Assembly (NCBI GenBank): GCA_037576195.1
Contig: CM075103.1
Location: 35,539,250-35,603,249, forward strand
Length of the DNA: 64,000 bases
Direction of reading: 5' to 3'
Source of the DNA: Phytoseiulus persimilis
Taxonomy: Eukaryota > Arthropoda > Arachnida > Mesostigmata > Phytoseiidae
Positions 48,214 through 60,036 of this stretch are shown piece after piece; within the stretch, counting starts at the first letter, position 1, and each line of letters opens with the position of its first letter. The notes beneath the pieces are model-generated. The model searched no databases, was not told where the DNA came from, and saw nothing but the letters and a program-made list of their open reading frames with translations. The position numbers and the translations under genes were made by a program.

Positions 48214-49160
48214 ATGTTGGCGTTAGTCCCTGCCGCGTTGGTGGCTTTAGCAACCAGTGTCTTTGGTAACTGATACTAGCTTCCCAGCTCGAAAACTGAG
48301 TAACAAACCGGGTTGAAGGGCCGGATCTCAATCTAGTTTCGTTCACAGGGCAAGCATCTTTCAAGTGTCCAACGAAGAACGGATACTATCCCGACAAAGA
48401 GCAGTGCGACCTATACTACGAATGTCGACATGGAGTCCCCACGCAGAAGTTGTGTGATGATGGCATGGCGTTCATTTGGGCCCACAACCCGCTCTACGCG
48501 AAGTGCGATGTGATCACGAACGTTGACTGCTCGGATCGGCCCTACTTACGTGAGTTGGTTCTTCGAGTTCGTCCCGCGTTAAAGAGTTGCTCAGTCGGCC
48601 GCTCAGACGTTTTTCCCATCATCGAAGCCTTGAAACGTGTTCTCATTTATAATTCTTGCAGAGCAAGCAAAAACTACCCTCCACTGTCCCCGAGCCAACG
48701 GTTATTACCGTCATGACAAATGGCCGCAAGTTTGTGATGAGTTCTATCAATGCGACAAAGGAAAAGTTAAGGTTTTGAAGTGCCAACCTGGACTGGCCTT
48801 CGATCCCATAACATCTGGATGCCAATGGGCTGCCAAGGTTGAAGGCTGCGAATATCTAGCTGCTGTGAGTAGCCGAAGCTAGAGCGTGCGAATGGAGCAG
48901 ATAAAGTCAGCGAGTGCGGCGATTGCGCGATTCATCGAGTGAAATACTTTGCGGGATCCCGTATGGAACCCTCCATCTCTTTTCAGCCCCATTGTCTAAA
49001 CTAGGGAATCTCGGAATCATTTCAGAAATTACCGAAACCCCCCGGTCACGCTGAGCCGCAATACGAGGATGACTATGAGGATGAGCCGCAACCTCCGGCG
49101 AAAACACAACCGAAAGCACCATCGTTCCCGCAATCACAGCCGGGTAGAAAACCGCAGTGA
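48214..49160 (+). CDS. Secreted chitin-binding protein with two CBM14 (peritrophin-A) domains
   Basis: Four exons (48214-48265, 48349-48549, 48662-48864, 49026-49160; phases 1, 1, 0) encode about 196 residues. Exon 1 is the signal peptide (MLALVPAALVALATSVFG). Exon 2 is one complete six-cysteine CBM14 domain (CPTKNGYYPDKEQCDLYYEC and on to NVDCSD). Exon 3 is a second (CPRANGYYRHDKWPQVCDEF and on to VEGC). Exon 4 is a non-globular acidic and proline/glutamine-rich tail (EPQYEDDYEDEPQPP, then a lysine end). CBM14 domains bind chitin in peritrophic matrix and cuticle. Arthropod obstructor/Gasp proteins have three such domains, so this is a shorter relative. Each domain is encoded by its own exon. 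AATAAA lies at 49320-49325. Confidence 0.92.
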
Positions 49161-49319
49161 CATTCCGAATACGGAAGAACATACAGCACGAGGCCAAATT
49201 TCAATCGTCGCATTTTGTGATGGCTCCATCCACAAATGTTTCTCTAATTTATTCCCACTGGTAATATGCGTCACATCGAGCGAGAAAATTGTTGGACGAG
49301 AATTGAGAACTCCCATTTG

Positions 49320-49325
49320 AATAAA
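49320..49325 (+). terminator. Polyadenylation signal for the CBM14 gene
   Basis: AATAAA lies 160 bases after the stop codon at 49158-49160, a normal distance. Confidence 0.6.
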
Positions 49326-50072
49326 GAGAAAATCGAACGACGGTGGTTTTCTTTTGATTTGCCTCGAGTGAAAGTGCGGAGCGCCATACTAGAATCTCTG
49401 AGCCGGTACGCTTTTAACAATAGCTTCGGAACTTTTTCTCGACCGAGGAATGCTATTTATTCGTCTCTGACAGTTTGGAGAAAGTTGAGAGAAATCGCTT
49501 GTGTCATGTCTAGCGAGCTCCACGACGAATGAGCCGATGTCATGCAGCTTTCTATTTCATGCTGATTCGTCTTTCGCTCATGCATCACTGTCGAAATCGC
49601 TTCAAACCGCAGGGGTTGAAGCCGTTCCACCTCAGTTTCACCTGGTCGAGATTTCGGAGAAAAGCCACCCGTGTGGTGCATTGCGCAACACACCCCATCT
49701 CTCCGGACCGAAGCATCGTCGGAAACAGCCGCTCGGAGACCGCTGATCATCTTTGTGAGCACAGAGCCGGCTCGATCTTCTGAATTCGGAGGGTCTCTTT
49801 GAATGAATGAGATCACGACCTGACAGGAATTGAGAAGTTTTGATCGCTATCGAACCCAATATTCGACCTTCTAGAATCTAGACGGTTGGGAATCCGTCAC
49901 CGCACCCATTTTCACTCAGACTTGCTCCCCAGCACATCAAGCTCGAAGCTCGGTAAAGTTACCCCGACAAATGGACGACGGCGATGCTGAAGTAGAGTCC
50001 CTCCGGATATTGATCAATGCAGAAAAAGAGCTTTACAAACAGAATGAATGTCCCAAGTGTCAAGAAATATGC
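49326..50072. other. No recognised gene
   Basis: This is the intergenic stretch between the convergent CBM14 (plus) and MBF1 (minus) genes. Only unsupported short frames are seen. Confidence 0.45.
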
Positions 50073-50078
50073 TTTATT
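50073..50078 (-). terminator. Polyadenylation signal for the MBF1 gene
   Basis: TTTATT on the plus strand is AATAAA on the minus strand, about 100 bases beyond the MBF1 stop codon at 50177-50179. Confidence 0.6.
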
Positions 50079-50176
50079 CAACGCTGTCTTCTTTGCTTGA
50101 GGCCTGCAAAGTAGAGATTGCATGTTGTGTAGTGGTACTTGCGGGGTGCTGAACGTTTCTCTTGCGAGTGGTGGCC

Positions 50177-51213
50177 TCAGGATTTCTTCGGTCCTCCAAG
50201 GGGTTGCCCCTTATCTTTGCCGCGTAACTTCACTCCAAGGGCTCGCTCCATCTTTGAGAGTATCTGCTGATTCGGAAGAGCTCTCCCGGCCTCGTAATCG
50301 TTGACAACCTGAGGTTTCTCGCAGATTCTCTTCAATGAAATGAGAACTTCCTTCACACGCTGATTCTCCGGAGCTACTTCATGATCCAAACGCTTCATGG
50401 TGTGCGATGAGTCCAAATGCTCTGCTAGTCTAAGCTGAGAAAACTCACGGTCGCAAGGTCCTTCTGAGTCAATCCTTTCTGCTGTCTTATTTGGGCGATG
50501 AGTTTCCCGGTATCCAAGTCGACCGTCTTGTGCTTGAGAACATCGTCTTCACGATCCAATTTCGCGGCGTTCAAGCTCGTCGATGCGTGCTTGTTGGAGC
50601 CCGCGTTATCTATCGAATTCGATCGCTTAGTGGATGGAAGATGAATCGCGCGAAATACTCGTTCGTCTGAGCTTGATAGCTCCGAACTTCCCAAGCAAAC
50701 GATGAATAGGAAAAGAGTTTCACTTCTATTATTCTCTGCAATCTATCCCACAATTCTCTAGATTCACGAAACAGGAGGAAAACGAGAGACTTTGACACGA
50801 AGCTTCGTGCATAAGAGGCCACATTGAGCTTATGGTATTTTCTCCATTGGTTCCAAATGCATCGCATACACCGTATATAACCGAGGAGAAGAGCGATTTA
50901 CATTTTTTGTTGGTTTCGATTTCTAGTCCTGCTCTTTGCGCTTGATTGATGGCCTGCAAATCGGTCAACACGTTGAATTAGAAGGGAGCACGGGAAAGTG
51001 ATGAAATCATCGCGGAAACTCTCAAGGGGAATGGACCGGAAGAGCAGGAGTTCATCATTTATTCCGGGAAGTTCAGTTGCCTCAGCTAACAGCTCTGTGC
51101 AGATAAATGGTGGACACGGCGACCAGTGTGCAGGGCGAAAGTCTTACCTGGGCGCTTTTCATCTGCGAGCCCTTGGCAGGCTTCTTGCGGAGTACAAGAG
51201 TTTCGGTATCCAT
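50177..51213 (-). CDS. mbf1: Multiprotein bridging factor 1 (EDF1/MBF1)
   Basis: Four minus-strand exons (51148-51213, 50902-50953, 50449-50609, 50177-50329; phases 0, 1, 0) encode about 143 residues, the usual family length. The N-terminal MBF1 domain reads [40 protein letters not shown] and AAKLDRE. A Cro/C1-type helix-turn-helix spans about residues 70-125 ([20 protein letters not shown], then [20 protein letters not shown] and [20 protein letters not shown]). MBF1 is a conserved coactivator that bridges TBP and bZIP factors and also acts at collided ribosomes. The ATG at 51213 directly follows an in-frame TAG that could instead be a splice acceptor. The usual SDW residues before DTxTLxLRKK are then missing or lie in an unseen 5' exon. 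Confidence 0.95.
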
Positions 51214-51445
51214 CTATTCTTCGAATTCGAACAAAGAAATCTTACAGAACTAGCCGCTTCCTCGAAGCTCTTCACGTCGTGTTTTGTCGCGAGCAATCAA
51301 ATCGCTGCCTTCGTGCTGCTGTTGCCGCTTCGGCACTAGCCGGTCTTTAACGGAGGAAGCTGTTTCCAACCTAATCGGCGGAAGAACTTCTGCTGGCTTC
51401 GTCGTTGAATTCAGCTCAGTTGAGCTTCGATGAACTGTTATGGTG

Positions 51446-51883
51446 TCACGAATCGAATAGCTCATGCGGGGAAGGTTCATCTGTCTTCGACTGTCTCGGA
51501 CACGGAAAGTTAATGGTTGATTGCGTCGCTTCGATACATAGCTCTGTTGCGGGGGCTGGAGCCTCGGAGCACGAATTTGTGCACCGGATCTCCACGTAAT
51601 TCCCCAACGAATGGGTCGGATTCGCGCTCAATCCATTCTGGGGAAGATTGGGTTCGCACTCCCCGACCCGTTCATGGAAGTAACCGTTGCCCTCGTGATG
51701 GCAGGCAAGATCTAGAAAACGTGTCGTGTAGCAAGTAGCTCCGGGTGTGTTTTCGTCAGAAGCCCGCCTAAAGCTCGGAAGCTTTAGCGGCGAGGAGCTG
51801 TCATGAAATGCAAGAGGCACCGCCATCATTGTGGGGATCTGAGCGGTGAGAAGAAGAGACAACGGCAAGCGTGATATCCTCAT
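51446..51883 (-). CDS. Hypothetical small secreted cysteine-containing protein
   Basis: A 145-residue open frame starts with a plausible signal sequence (MRISRLPLSLLLTAQIPTMM) and has seven cysteines in its second half. No family is recognised. It lies between the head-to-head MBF1 and PWWP genes, starting 63 bases from the PWWP start codon, so it may instead be 5' untranslated or promoter sequence with a chance frame. A transcript would be needed to accept it. Confidence 0.25.
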   Translation of the reverse strand: MRISRLPLSLLLTAQIPTMMAVPLAFHDSSSPLKLPSFRRASDENTPGATCYTTRFLDLACHHEGNGYFHERVGECEPNLPQNGLSANPTHSLGNYVEIRCTNSCSEAPAPATELCIEATQSTINFPCPRQSKTDEPSPHELFDS

Positions 51884-51946
51884 TCGCAGGAATTCCGGCT
51901 GATATCAGTGGTGGAAGTTATTATTGGACCGTGAACCTCTACCAGC

Positions 51947-54900
51947 ATGGCGAAAAGCGAACACAGCTTCAAGGTAGGTCCAAAGCTCGCTCCGAAGACG
52001 CTTCCTGCTTCACATAACCGTTCGGGCATAGAAGTTCGGGGAAACTGTGCCCGAATCGGCCTGATATGCTTTTTAGAGACGGGGTCACTCGCTCCCGTCT
52101 CCATTGATCCCCAGTCGTTACCAAGAAACGGAATGATGCTGTGGTTTCGGTTAATATGCTAGTAGCTGTTCGCGATTTCGAATCCGCTTCATCGCACTGG
52201 CCGCTCGCAATGTTATCGTTGCTTGCTTGCCTTTGGCGCCAACGAGCTAGATTCGAAAGCCGCTCTTCGAATGTTTGAGCGGATTTTTCCGCTACTGGGG
52301 GAATTGCGACAGGAACCATCGGAACTCGTCGCCGAGCCTTTCCGCTCGGAAATCCGCCGCATGGGGATGCACTCCTTTGCGTCGTAGACACATATATTCG
52401 AAACTTCCGAATTAGGTTTTCACGCCAATCGCTGGAAAGAAAACCGTTAGCTCTTCGTCTGCATGTTCTCCAACGAATTCTGAGGAACGAGACGATATGA
52501 GTTCATTTGAATTGAGAACATTCATGTAGGAAACATCAGGTGATGAGTTTTCTTCCACACACACTGTAGTTCACGTGTTCTTCCGAGAGAAAACATTGAG
52601 TGAAGTTTCCACGATCGGCGCCTCTTGTTTTGAAGTCCAGTGAAATTTCCAATCTCTGGGCATCAACGACCCAGCGTTATTTGGTGTCTATGAACGCCCT
52701 CAGCGGCCAGCCACGCAAGGTTTTTCTATGTGTGCACTTGACACCTCATGCAGGTAATCGCGCACGACCTACTTCGTGCAGTATGCAGCACATGTTTGCG
52801 CACTTGGAGCTGATGGGCTAAGTTTGTGACGACCTTTGAGCTGCCCGATTGGATGGAAGGGCTCAATACTCAGACTTGACATCCGTCATGATTATTTGGC
52901 ATCACGCTTTCTTCTTATTCTGGTGATCATCGACTCACTTCCACTTTAAAACAGGCTGGATCCTTGGTTTTCGCCAAGCTCAGGGGTTTTCCGTATTGGC
53001 CGGCCCGAGTCGAGTCGAAAGTCGAGGGCACCTACTACGTGTACTTCTTCGGTACTCACGAAACAACGGCTCTGAACATGAGCAATCTACTGCCATTCAA
53101 CGACGAAACAAAGAAAAAATATGGGAAGATCAAAAGGAAGTTCTTCGCGGAAGGTAAGTTTGGACGAAACTCATTCCTTCGAATTTGCCGCTCTGTCGAC
53201 TGACGTGATCCGCTTAAATCTCACTTGTTTGCAGCCATGGATACAATTCAGAAAGATCCCAATTTCAAAGCTGACTGCGTTTTCAATATACCTGGTACAA
53301 CAGTGAAAAAAGTGCCAACAGTGAAACCGGCTACTACTCAACGCAAACGGAAACCTGTGGAATCGGTAACTATGCCATGAAGTACCGGAGCTTCCCCTCC
53401 GATTCGAGAAAATCAGAAGCTCGTTTCTACATCATATCCAACCTTCCTTGAATCAGGCACCGATACCGCCTCCGAAAGCCCCGCGCGATCCCCCAAAGAG
53501 AAGATCTCCACCACCACGGAGTGACTCCGCACCCGCGGTCAAACGCGACCGCAAAGAGAGCAAGCGGGACGTACAGGACGACAGTAATGTTAAAACGACC
53601 ATACCTGCCGAGAAGAAAATGGAGGAGATTCTCACAACGAATTCCCTCAAAAAGGACTCTCAGGAAATGAGCTTGGATAATAAAGAAGATGCGAAAAAAG
53701 CTAAAGTTCTTTCTGAGTGCGTAAACTCCGAAATTTTCGTAATTTTCTATGGCATACATTCAGTTCCCTCTCCGCCCAGATCTTGTTCTGGAGAACGCGA
53801 TGGACGCTACTAACAGTTCGGAACGGAATTTCGTTTGCAGCAGTGTGCCTGAACGCCCCGTGCCGATTGTCTACGAGTATCTGAACAGCGAGAGATCACC
53901 CGTGGAAATGGGCCGGCTCCCACTTATTAAGAGACGCGTAAGTTGTTCCATCGTACCAACCGTTTCATCATTGGGATCCGGGGCCTTCGAGCGCGGAATG
54001 AATCACAGGGCAGAGCTCGCACGTGGCACAAGCAGGAGGAGCCCCGATTTCGGGGAGGACTCTTGTGGCGTTGCGGTCGTAGCCGGAATCCAGCTTGATC
54101 GAGGATTCAGTGCTTCGGGGCAAGTGGGACGTTGAGCGAGGGTCGACTCACACTCACTCGATTTTCGGCGAATGGTGCGGAGCAAAGTTCATGCTGGCAG
54201 GATTCTGTCACTTCAGATTCGAAGTCCATATGTGATGTGATCGTTAAATGTCGTCTGAGGATCGCACTCAATGCGCGCTGGAGACAGAGCCTCTTTCCGA
54301 TCGCCTTATCCTACGCGTGCTGGGCAACATACTCCAATCGGAGAGCCATGCTCAACGTCAAAGGGCTCCTCATGCTGAAATGATCGGACTGATCCGTGAT
54401 CGCTATGTTAAAGTTTTCGTCGATCATACTCTGAGTGAACATTTGGTGTCGTCGTGGATGCTTGATGTGTTTGGATATCATTACTGCTTGAGGTGTGCGC
54501 AGAAAGTCAGCTTGCAAATCGAATGGGGCCGTTTGACGGGCACGCTCGATTGCCAAATATCCACCGCGATGCACGCTTGTGCGGTGTCCCTGGGCTCAGA
54601 GTGGTGCAAGCTTTTTTCCGAATGCGGCGTGCGAAGTGAGCTTGATGACCACGGCGATGTCGTCACTCTCGCGCCTCTCTTCTCATCCAGGCCACCGTCC
54701 GTGGAATCCATCGACCTTGCGGTCGAGGTATGCTTCATTCCAACCCCAGCTCAGCCTCGTGGAGCGTGCTCAGACGTTCCGAGGAGAAAACGAGTTGATC
54801 GAATCGAATAAGCTTGGCGATTTCTCGTCTCGGGAAGGTTTCGAGGCAACGGAATTCCGATCGGGCTAAAAATTCACTTCATTCGCGCAGGAACCACCGC

Positions 54901-56089
54901 GTGACACTCCCACAGTGTCAAACGAAGACTTGAATACTTCATCGGCCGCCGCTGTTGTTGGGAAGAACGAGCAGGAAGCGTTTTCCTCTCCAATCAAGAA
55001 ACGCAAACTTTCTCCACCGAAGAAAGCCCCGGAACGGTACCTGGAAGACGCACCTCAACGAAGAAATTCCGTCCAGAAGAAGGAAGTCGCAGATACGAGG
55101 TATACAGCCGCAAGGAGTGGTGGCACCGGGATTGTACTTTCTTCCCGGGAGACTCCGGGCCCCTGCGATTCTTTGTAACCCGCCAGATTTCGTCAACGGC
55201 GCTCGTTTCAGAACATCCGATGAGTCTTCGTTGGATACAACCAAATCACCCGCGGAGCCAAAAGCAGCCAAGATCGTTAAACGATCGAGCGGATCTCAAG
55301 CGGGAAACAAGAAAAACTCAGAGAAGGTTTCCGAATACACTCCTGGTCAATTGGTGTTCGCAAAAGTCAAGGGATACCCTTTCTGGCCTGCTCGAGTGAA
55401 CGGAATCGCATCCTCGACGAAACCGTGAGTCAATCCTCTCAATGTCTGTTCGGCTCAATCAATGACGAACCTGGAACATATTCAAATGAAAAATGCATAC
55501 GTGATGAAACGAAAAAAGTGACAATTTTGTTCAAAATTCCTCCGACAGAGTGAAGTATAACATATTTTTCTACGGAACACACGAACGAGCGAAGCTCACA
55601 GCGAAGGATCTCCTGCCGGTGAACGCTGAAACGAAGGAAAAATACGGAAAACCGAACAAGCGCAGCCTGTTCTCTGAGGGTCTGGTGGAAATGCAGCGCA
55701 ACCAGTGGGTCGACTACCCAGGGAGCTTCGTTTCCTCGCAGCCATCTCTACCGATCTCATCAGCTGCTGGATCAACGACGAACGCAGCAGCGGCAGCATC
55801 AGCTGCGACGACAACGGTATCCACGGCCACGACGAGACAGTCTGGAACCGAAAGTTCGCCAACGAAACCCGCTGGATCAGCCATCCAGCAAGAGCCTCAG
55901 TTGCCGCCAGTAACTTTGGTGCCCCAGCTGAACGTTCAACAAACTTCGCCTCATTCGCCTCAAGGCTCGTCTCAGAAGACCGGTTCTGACAAAGAGGACT
56001 CGGACTTCTCCTCGGATTCATCTGACAGCGTAGGTGACTCGAGGCCTGAAATGGGCGAGCATTATTGGCGGCTTCTAAACAACAAGTAG
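51947..56089 (+). CDS. Tandem PWWP-domain (HDGF/LEDGF-type) chromatin protein
   Basis: Eight exons join with consistent phase: 51947-51973, 52955-53153, 53235-53365, 53457-53716, 53841-53937, 54891-55099, 55212-55424 and 55549-56089, about 558 residues. The first PWWP domain (about 10-90) has SLVFAKLRGFPYWPARV, YYVYFFGTHET and KKKYGKIKRKF. A charged linker has KKRKLSPPKK-like basic patches. The second PWWP domain (about 349-440) has GQLVFAKVKGYPFWPARV, IFFYGTHERA and KEKYGKPNKRSLFSEG, very close to HDGF/LEDGF. A Ser/Thr/Ala/Gln-rich tail ends with acidic DKEDSDFSSDSSDS. PWWP domains read methylated H3K36 on nucleosomes. Known HDGF-family members have a single N-terminal PWWP. I do not see a convincing integrase-binding domain. 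The long intron at 53938-54890 contains an open frame (54248-54811) with no recognised motif. Confidence 0.88.
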
Positions 56090-57832
56090 CACTAGTCATT
56101 CCTACCAGCTTGTGGGTGTGTATTATTGGTGGAAGTCTTTGTTTCTCTCGCGACTAACCGGCAACTGAGTTCACAATCCTGCCTCCTCCTTCCATCGAAT
56201 TTCGCGTCGTTTTCATCGCTCGCTTCCGAACCTGCTAGATCACCCATCACGAGTGATGTTCCATAGTTCATTTCTCATGTGGAAAGTTAAAGCTCAACGA
56301 TATTCCACCCCGACTATCGGCCACCTTCATCACCTCATGGGGTCCCATGCACTGCTAATTGCATCCCGCTCACAGGCCTGCCTACTGTGAAAATCCTCAA
56401 ATGTTAGTTGTAGGTTTGTCATGCTGCTCCATTTGATTTGACCGCAGACGGCAGAACTAACAGCTTGCTTCGTCAACTTGGGCCGGAACTCGAGCTTCCC
56501 TTCTTCTAATTTCATTTCTCCGATGATTCTGTCATTCCAGACCTAGAAGAGTCATTCATCGCATTTAGTTAGGAAACTGTGGGCGAGTTCGGAACGGTCA
56601 GCTCAGGTGCCATTTACTGCCAACAAACAGGCTCCGGTTGCTTTTTGATTGGCATTGAGAAATTGTCGACCATCGGTGCAGTTGTCTTCTGACGGGAACG
56701 CCCGGGCGTCATTCGACTCGTCGTACGGTTCTGAGTCGTTCGTCGAGGGAGTCAGCTGAACAGAGCCGGGAAGGAACAACCAGCACGCGAAACGATCTCT
56801 TAAGTCTCTATCACTGAAATCACCTCGGCTCCGAGATCCCGAATGCGGGAAAGGGCCGTCCGTCACTTCTCAACTGTACTATCATTGTAAGATAGCTCAT
56901 ATACACAATCTATAGATTATTACTTTCAGGTTTATCGTCGTAGTCCCTTTTATATCTCTTCATTGTTTCCCTCTCTTATCATCATTATTTATGAGTGAAT
57001 GAGCGAGCGAGCAAGCGGACTCACGCAGGAAGGCTATGAGAGCTTCGAAGACGACGGCCTTGAGCAACATCATCGAAGTGCCATCGAAACTGTCTCGAGT
57101 CCCGTCGTCGTAATCGAACCGAGCGGATAAAGTACCATTTTCTGCACTCGGGGATACCTTAACTGAAAATCCCACTTCCCCTGCCTCCAATATTGTGCAA
57201 TTCGAACCCGCATACCCCCTGCGTTGCCAAACAAACTTTCTATCGATATTTCTCCTTCAAAAAATCATGACTTAAGCTCCATTCTGAAGTACCCGCGCCG
57301 AGTTGTGGCCGCACATCGAACTTTAAGGGGAACGAGTGACGCACGAGTTGTCTGATTTGCGGCTCTCATCCATAGTGCATGCTCACATTTTCTGATTTGG
57401 CTCATAGAATGTCATGAATAAATGGAACGAATTTTAATTGAAAATTCCAGGGCTTTGTCATTGATCAGTCTCTAATTTTGTCCGGGAGAGAGTCGGTCCG
57501 GAGCGGCTCATGTTAAGGAAACCGAGTTTTTGCAGAATAATAATCCTTAAAGTGGGGAGGATCTGCAACGAAAACTTTCTCGCCACCCATATCATCCACC
57601 GGAGTCCCCGACTCTCGGTTGGGAGAGATTCTCGGAGCCGGAACGGAGAAAGAAGACCGATTCAACCGGGCGAGGGACGTGGTTTGTTTTCGACAACAAC
57701 TTGACTTTCAAGCCAGGGTAGAATCGAACTTTTTCGTCGACATCTCTGAAGAAGGAACGCTATACGATGGTGACGAATAGGTCTTGCCCGGGTTCAGCCA
57801 TGCCCTTCCGGACTCTAGCTTGATACGTTTCG
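56090..57832. other. No firm gene; possible isolated minus-strand exons
   Basis: A minus-strand segment at about 57029-57177, bounded by TTTTCAG and GTGAGT and reading FDYDDGTRDSFDGTSMM, then LLKAVVFEALIAFL, looks like an exon (phase 1 in, phase 1 out). Others near 56600-56815 and 56460-56533 (VWNDRIIGEMKLEEGKLEFR) also look protein-like. I could not join them in phase or name a family. Confidence 0.25.
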
Positions 57833-57839
57833 CTGATGG

Positions 57840-57998
57840 TAGACATCATATTCCGTAGTACGGAGTACGGCAGTTGAATTTCCGTACCGGGGCGGCGAAA
57901 ATGAATTTCCGTACCAGGAAGTACGGAAATTGAATTGTCGTACTGGGCCGGTACAGAAATTCAATTGCCGTACTCCGTACCACGGAAAATGATGTCTA
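57840..57998. mobile_element. Palindromic miniature element
   Basis: The left half (TAGACATCATATTCCGTAGT, then ACGGAGTACGGCA) is matched in inverted order by the right half (TGCCGTACTCCGTACCACGG, then AAAATGATGTCTA). The 159 bases form a long imperfect hairpin built on the GTACGGA motif. Direct repeats CTGATGG flank it at 57833-57839 and 57999-58005, a probable target duplication of seven or, with one mismatch, eight bases. It has no coding capacity. The superfamily is uncertain. Confidence 0.75.
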
Positions 57999-58319
57999 CT
58001 GATGGGAAAAGACGACGTGCTTTATGATAGCAGTACCGAAGCGATTCGAGATTCTAGCAGTTGTGAATCAGTGAGTCAACGAGGATGGCCGGAGGCGCGG
58101 ACCTTGAGAGTCTCGAAAATTGGGTGATTAGTTTCGGGGCTGAATGAGGAACGTGCTCTTATTAGGGTTTGCTAAAGCCTGCATTTTCAGGCTCGGGGGC
58201 GCCCGCAACTGCTGCGCCAGGAGCGCGGGCTCAACCCACGAGCTTTGATCGCAGAAGCCTGCGGATCAACTATCATTACTATTCCTATCCAGGTAACTAT
58301 TATCAGTCTCCGCTAACTA

Positions 58320-59230
58320 TCAGTGATCGTAAAGATTCCTGAGGCGAGCTTCATTGAGCCACGAAGGTCCCATGCTCAACTCCACCGGATGTTGCGATGT
58401 TGTTGATGCAAGCGAGTCGGAATTGATTATCTGGAGCCGCCTGTTTCGGGCACCATTTCTCCCCTTGCCAATCAATGAGCCCGTTGGAAATTCCTACATG
58501 ATGTCGGGTTCTCCTTAATACATAAACTCTCAAGTCGAGCTATCACTCGTCGTGCGAATCATTCGCATTGATCGAGTTCATACTGATGTGAAGTCCACGC
58601 TGGATCGTCTTCGGAAAATCTCGGATGTGTTGCACCTACATACGTCATGTAAGTACGCACTGTTCGCGTGTTGCAAGTGAATTCGATTGCTTCCGTGTCC
58701 AGGCCAAAGTCGTCGTGGTGTAGGATGTCGCCCTTCCTCCTCACACTGCTCAATCCAGACATCGAACGCTACCCAGGAAACTAAACCTTTTGTGAGGGAA
58801 CGACATTTGGGATCTCGACGCAGTCCCGGAGAAATGATCAGCTCTGACTCACGAATTGGACGTCAACTGCCAGCTGTGATATGTCGAAGTTTGGCATGAT
58901 TGGATCCACTGTTTCCGGAACCGTCAATATTCTGTAGGAATACGGTGCAAATCCCCGCAGGCTCTGGGCTCTTTGTGACGGAGATTCCGACGTTGTTTTG
59001 CTTGCCTCCGACGCGATGGGACTGGCCTCGGGAGCCATGGTTGGTAGGCTTGGATCGAGCACTGCGATTTCTCCTGAACTCGCCTTCTCTTTCCTCTCCT
59101 CAAATGTCCTGGTGAACAGTACGACCAAAGTCACGCGGCCATCAAATGAATAAGCCCGTTCGCGGAATCTCCTTATGCACTTGGTCGGATCACCGAAATT
59201 GCGGGAAATCGACGCAAACAATGATCAGAA
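58320..59230 (-). CDS. Unidentified protein, three-exon model (3' part)
   Basis: Three minus-strand exons join in phase 0: about 58853-59220, 58640-58768 and 58320-58493, ending at TGA 58320-58322. The first reads SFDGRVTLVVLFTRTFEERK and ends PNFDISQLAVDVQF before GTGAGT. The second has GDILHHDDFGLDTEAIEF and TVRTYMTY before GTAGGT. The third ends WLNEARLRNLYDH. Two good splice pairs and protein-like composition support it, but I recognise no family. The 5' end is not found and may lie upstream of 59230. It could be a chance chain. Confidence 0.3.
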
Positions 59231-59667
59231 TAATGAAAGTCCGTTCCGTAGATTCTGAGCAGATATGAATTAGATTCGGATGTAATACGATATTTGGATG
59301 GCTCACAGAGTCGAGGGACTATTGGAGTGAGATGGAGTTCCAACTCTCTGCGCAGCATTCAGCTTTAATCCGTGGGCTCTTAGAACGGGGTGAAAGTTCT
59401 AACTCGGGTCGCGATTCCTCGAAGCCCCACACCAGCTTTCCAGTCAACCACGACTTCTAGGGCCGCCTATTGTGACATGGTCGTGAACAACTTTGAACGG
59501 TCGATGCCAACGAGATCGGCGATTGACGAATCTTCCACCCGCCAGCAACTCCGAGTCGTGCCGGAGAGAACTGGAACTCTGGATAGTGGAAGCAGAATCG
59601 CGACTCCCGTTCAGAGCTCCGTGATTCGAGTAATCTCGACACGAGAGTAGGGATTCCACAAATGCAG
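59231..59667. other. No recognised gene
   Basis: Only short minus-strand frames without motifs are seen. The stretch is just downstream of the SMC polyadenylation signal. Confidence 0.4.
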
Positions 59668-59673
59668 TTTATT
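59668..59673 (-). terminator. Polyadenylation signal for the SMC gene
   Basis: TTTATT on the plus strand is AATAAA on the minus strand, about 365 bases past the SMC stop codon at 60037-60039. Confidence 0.45.
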
Positions 59674-60036
59674 GCCAATCAGCGTGTCGATAACCCACGC
59701 CTTCCCAATGCTCAATCATTCTGGAGATCGTGAGGCATTTTAAAATTAGATCGAGCTGGGTGTCGGGACAACAACGGCAGACCGTGCCATTGCGATCTTG
59801 GACGACTTGCGACAAACTAGAGCTGCGGACCAGGTCCGTTGGAGAGGGTAACAGGGCGAACAAGCGTTCACTGCAGAGCTTCCCTGGCCGAGGGATAAGG
59901 AATCAGAGATTGTTGACGTACCCAGGGAGATTAACTGGGATGAGATTCTCGTAGCTGGAAGTTTTCAAGAGATATTCGTAGCGAAAAGTGATTCTGTTCA
60001 AATCCTGCGCTTCAGACGGAACTAGTGTAGGAAGTC

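Noticed and set aside
54248..54811. Open frame in the long intron of the PWWP gene, with HAEMIGLIRDR loosely like the LEDGF integrase-binding domain (HTEMITTLKK)
   Set aside because: The resemblance covers about ten residues only. The frame cannot be spliced in with the right phase, and the exon 5 to exon 6 join works without it.
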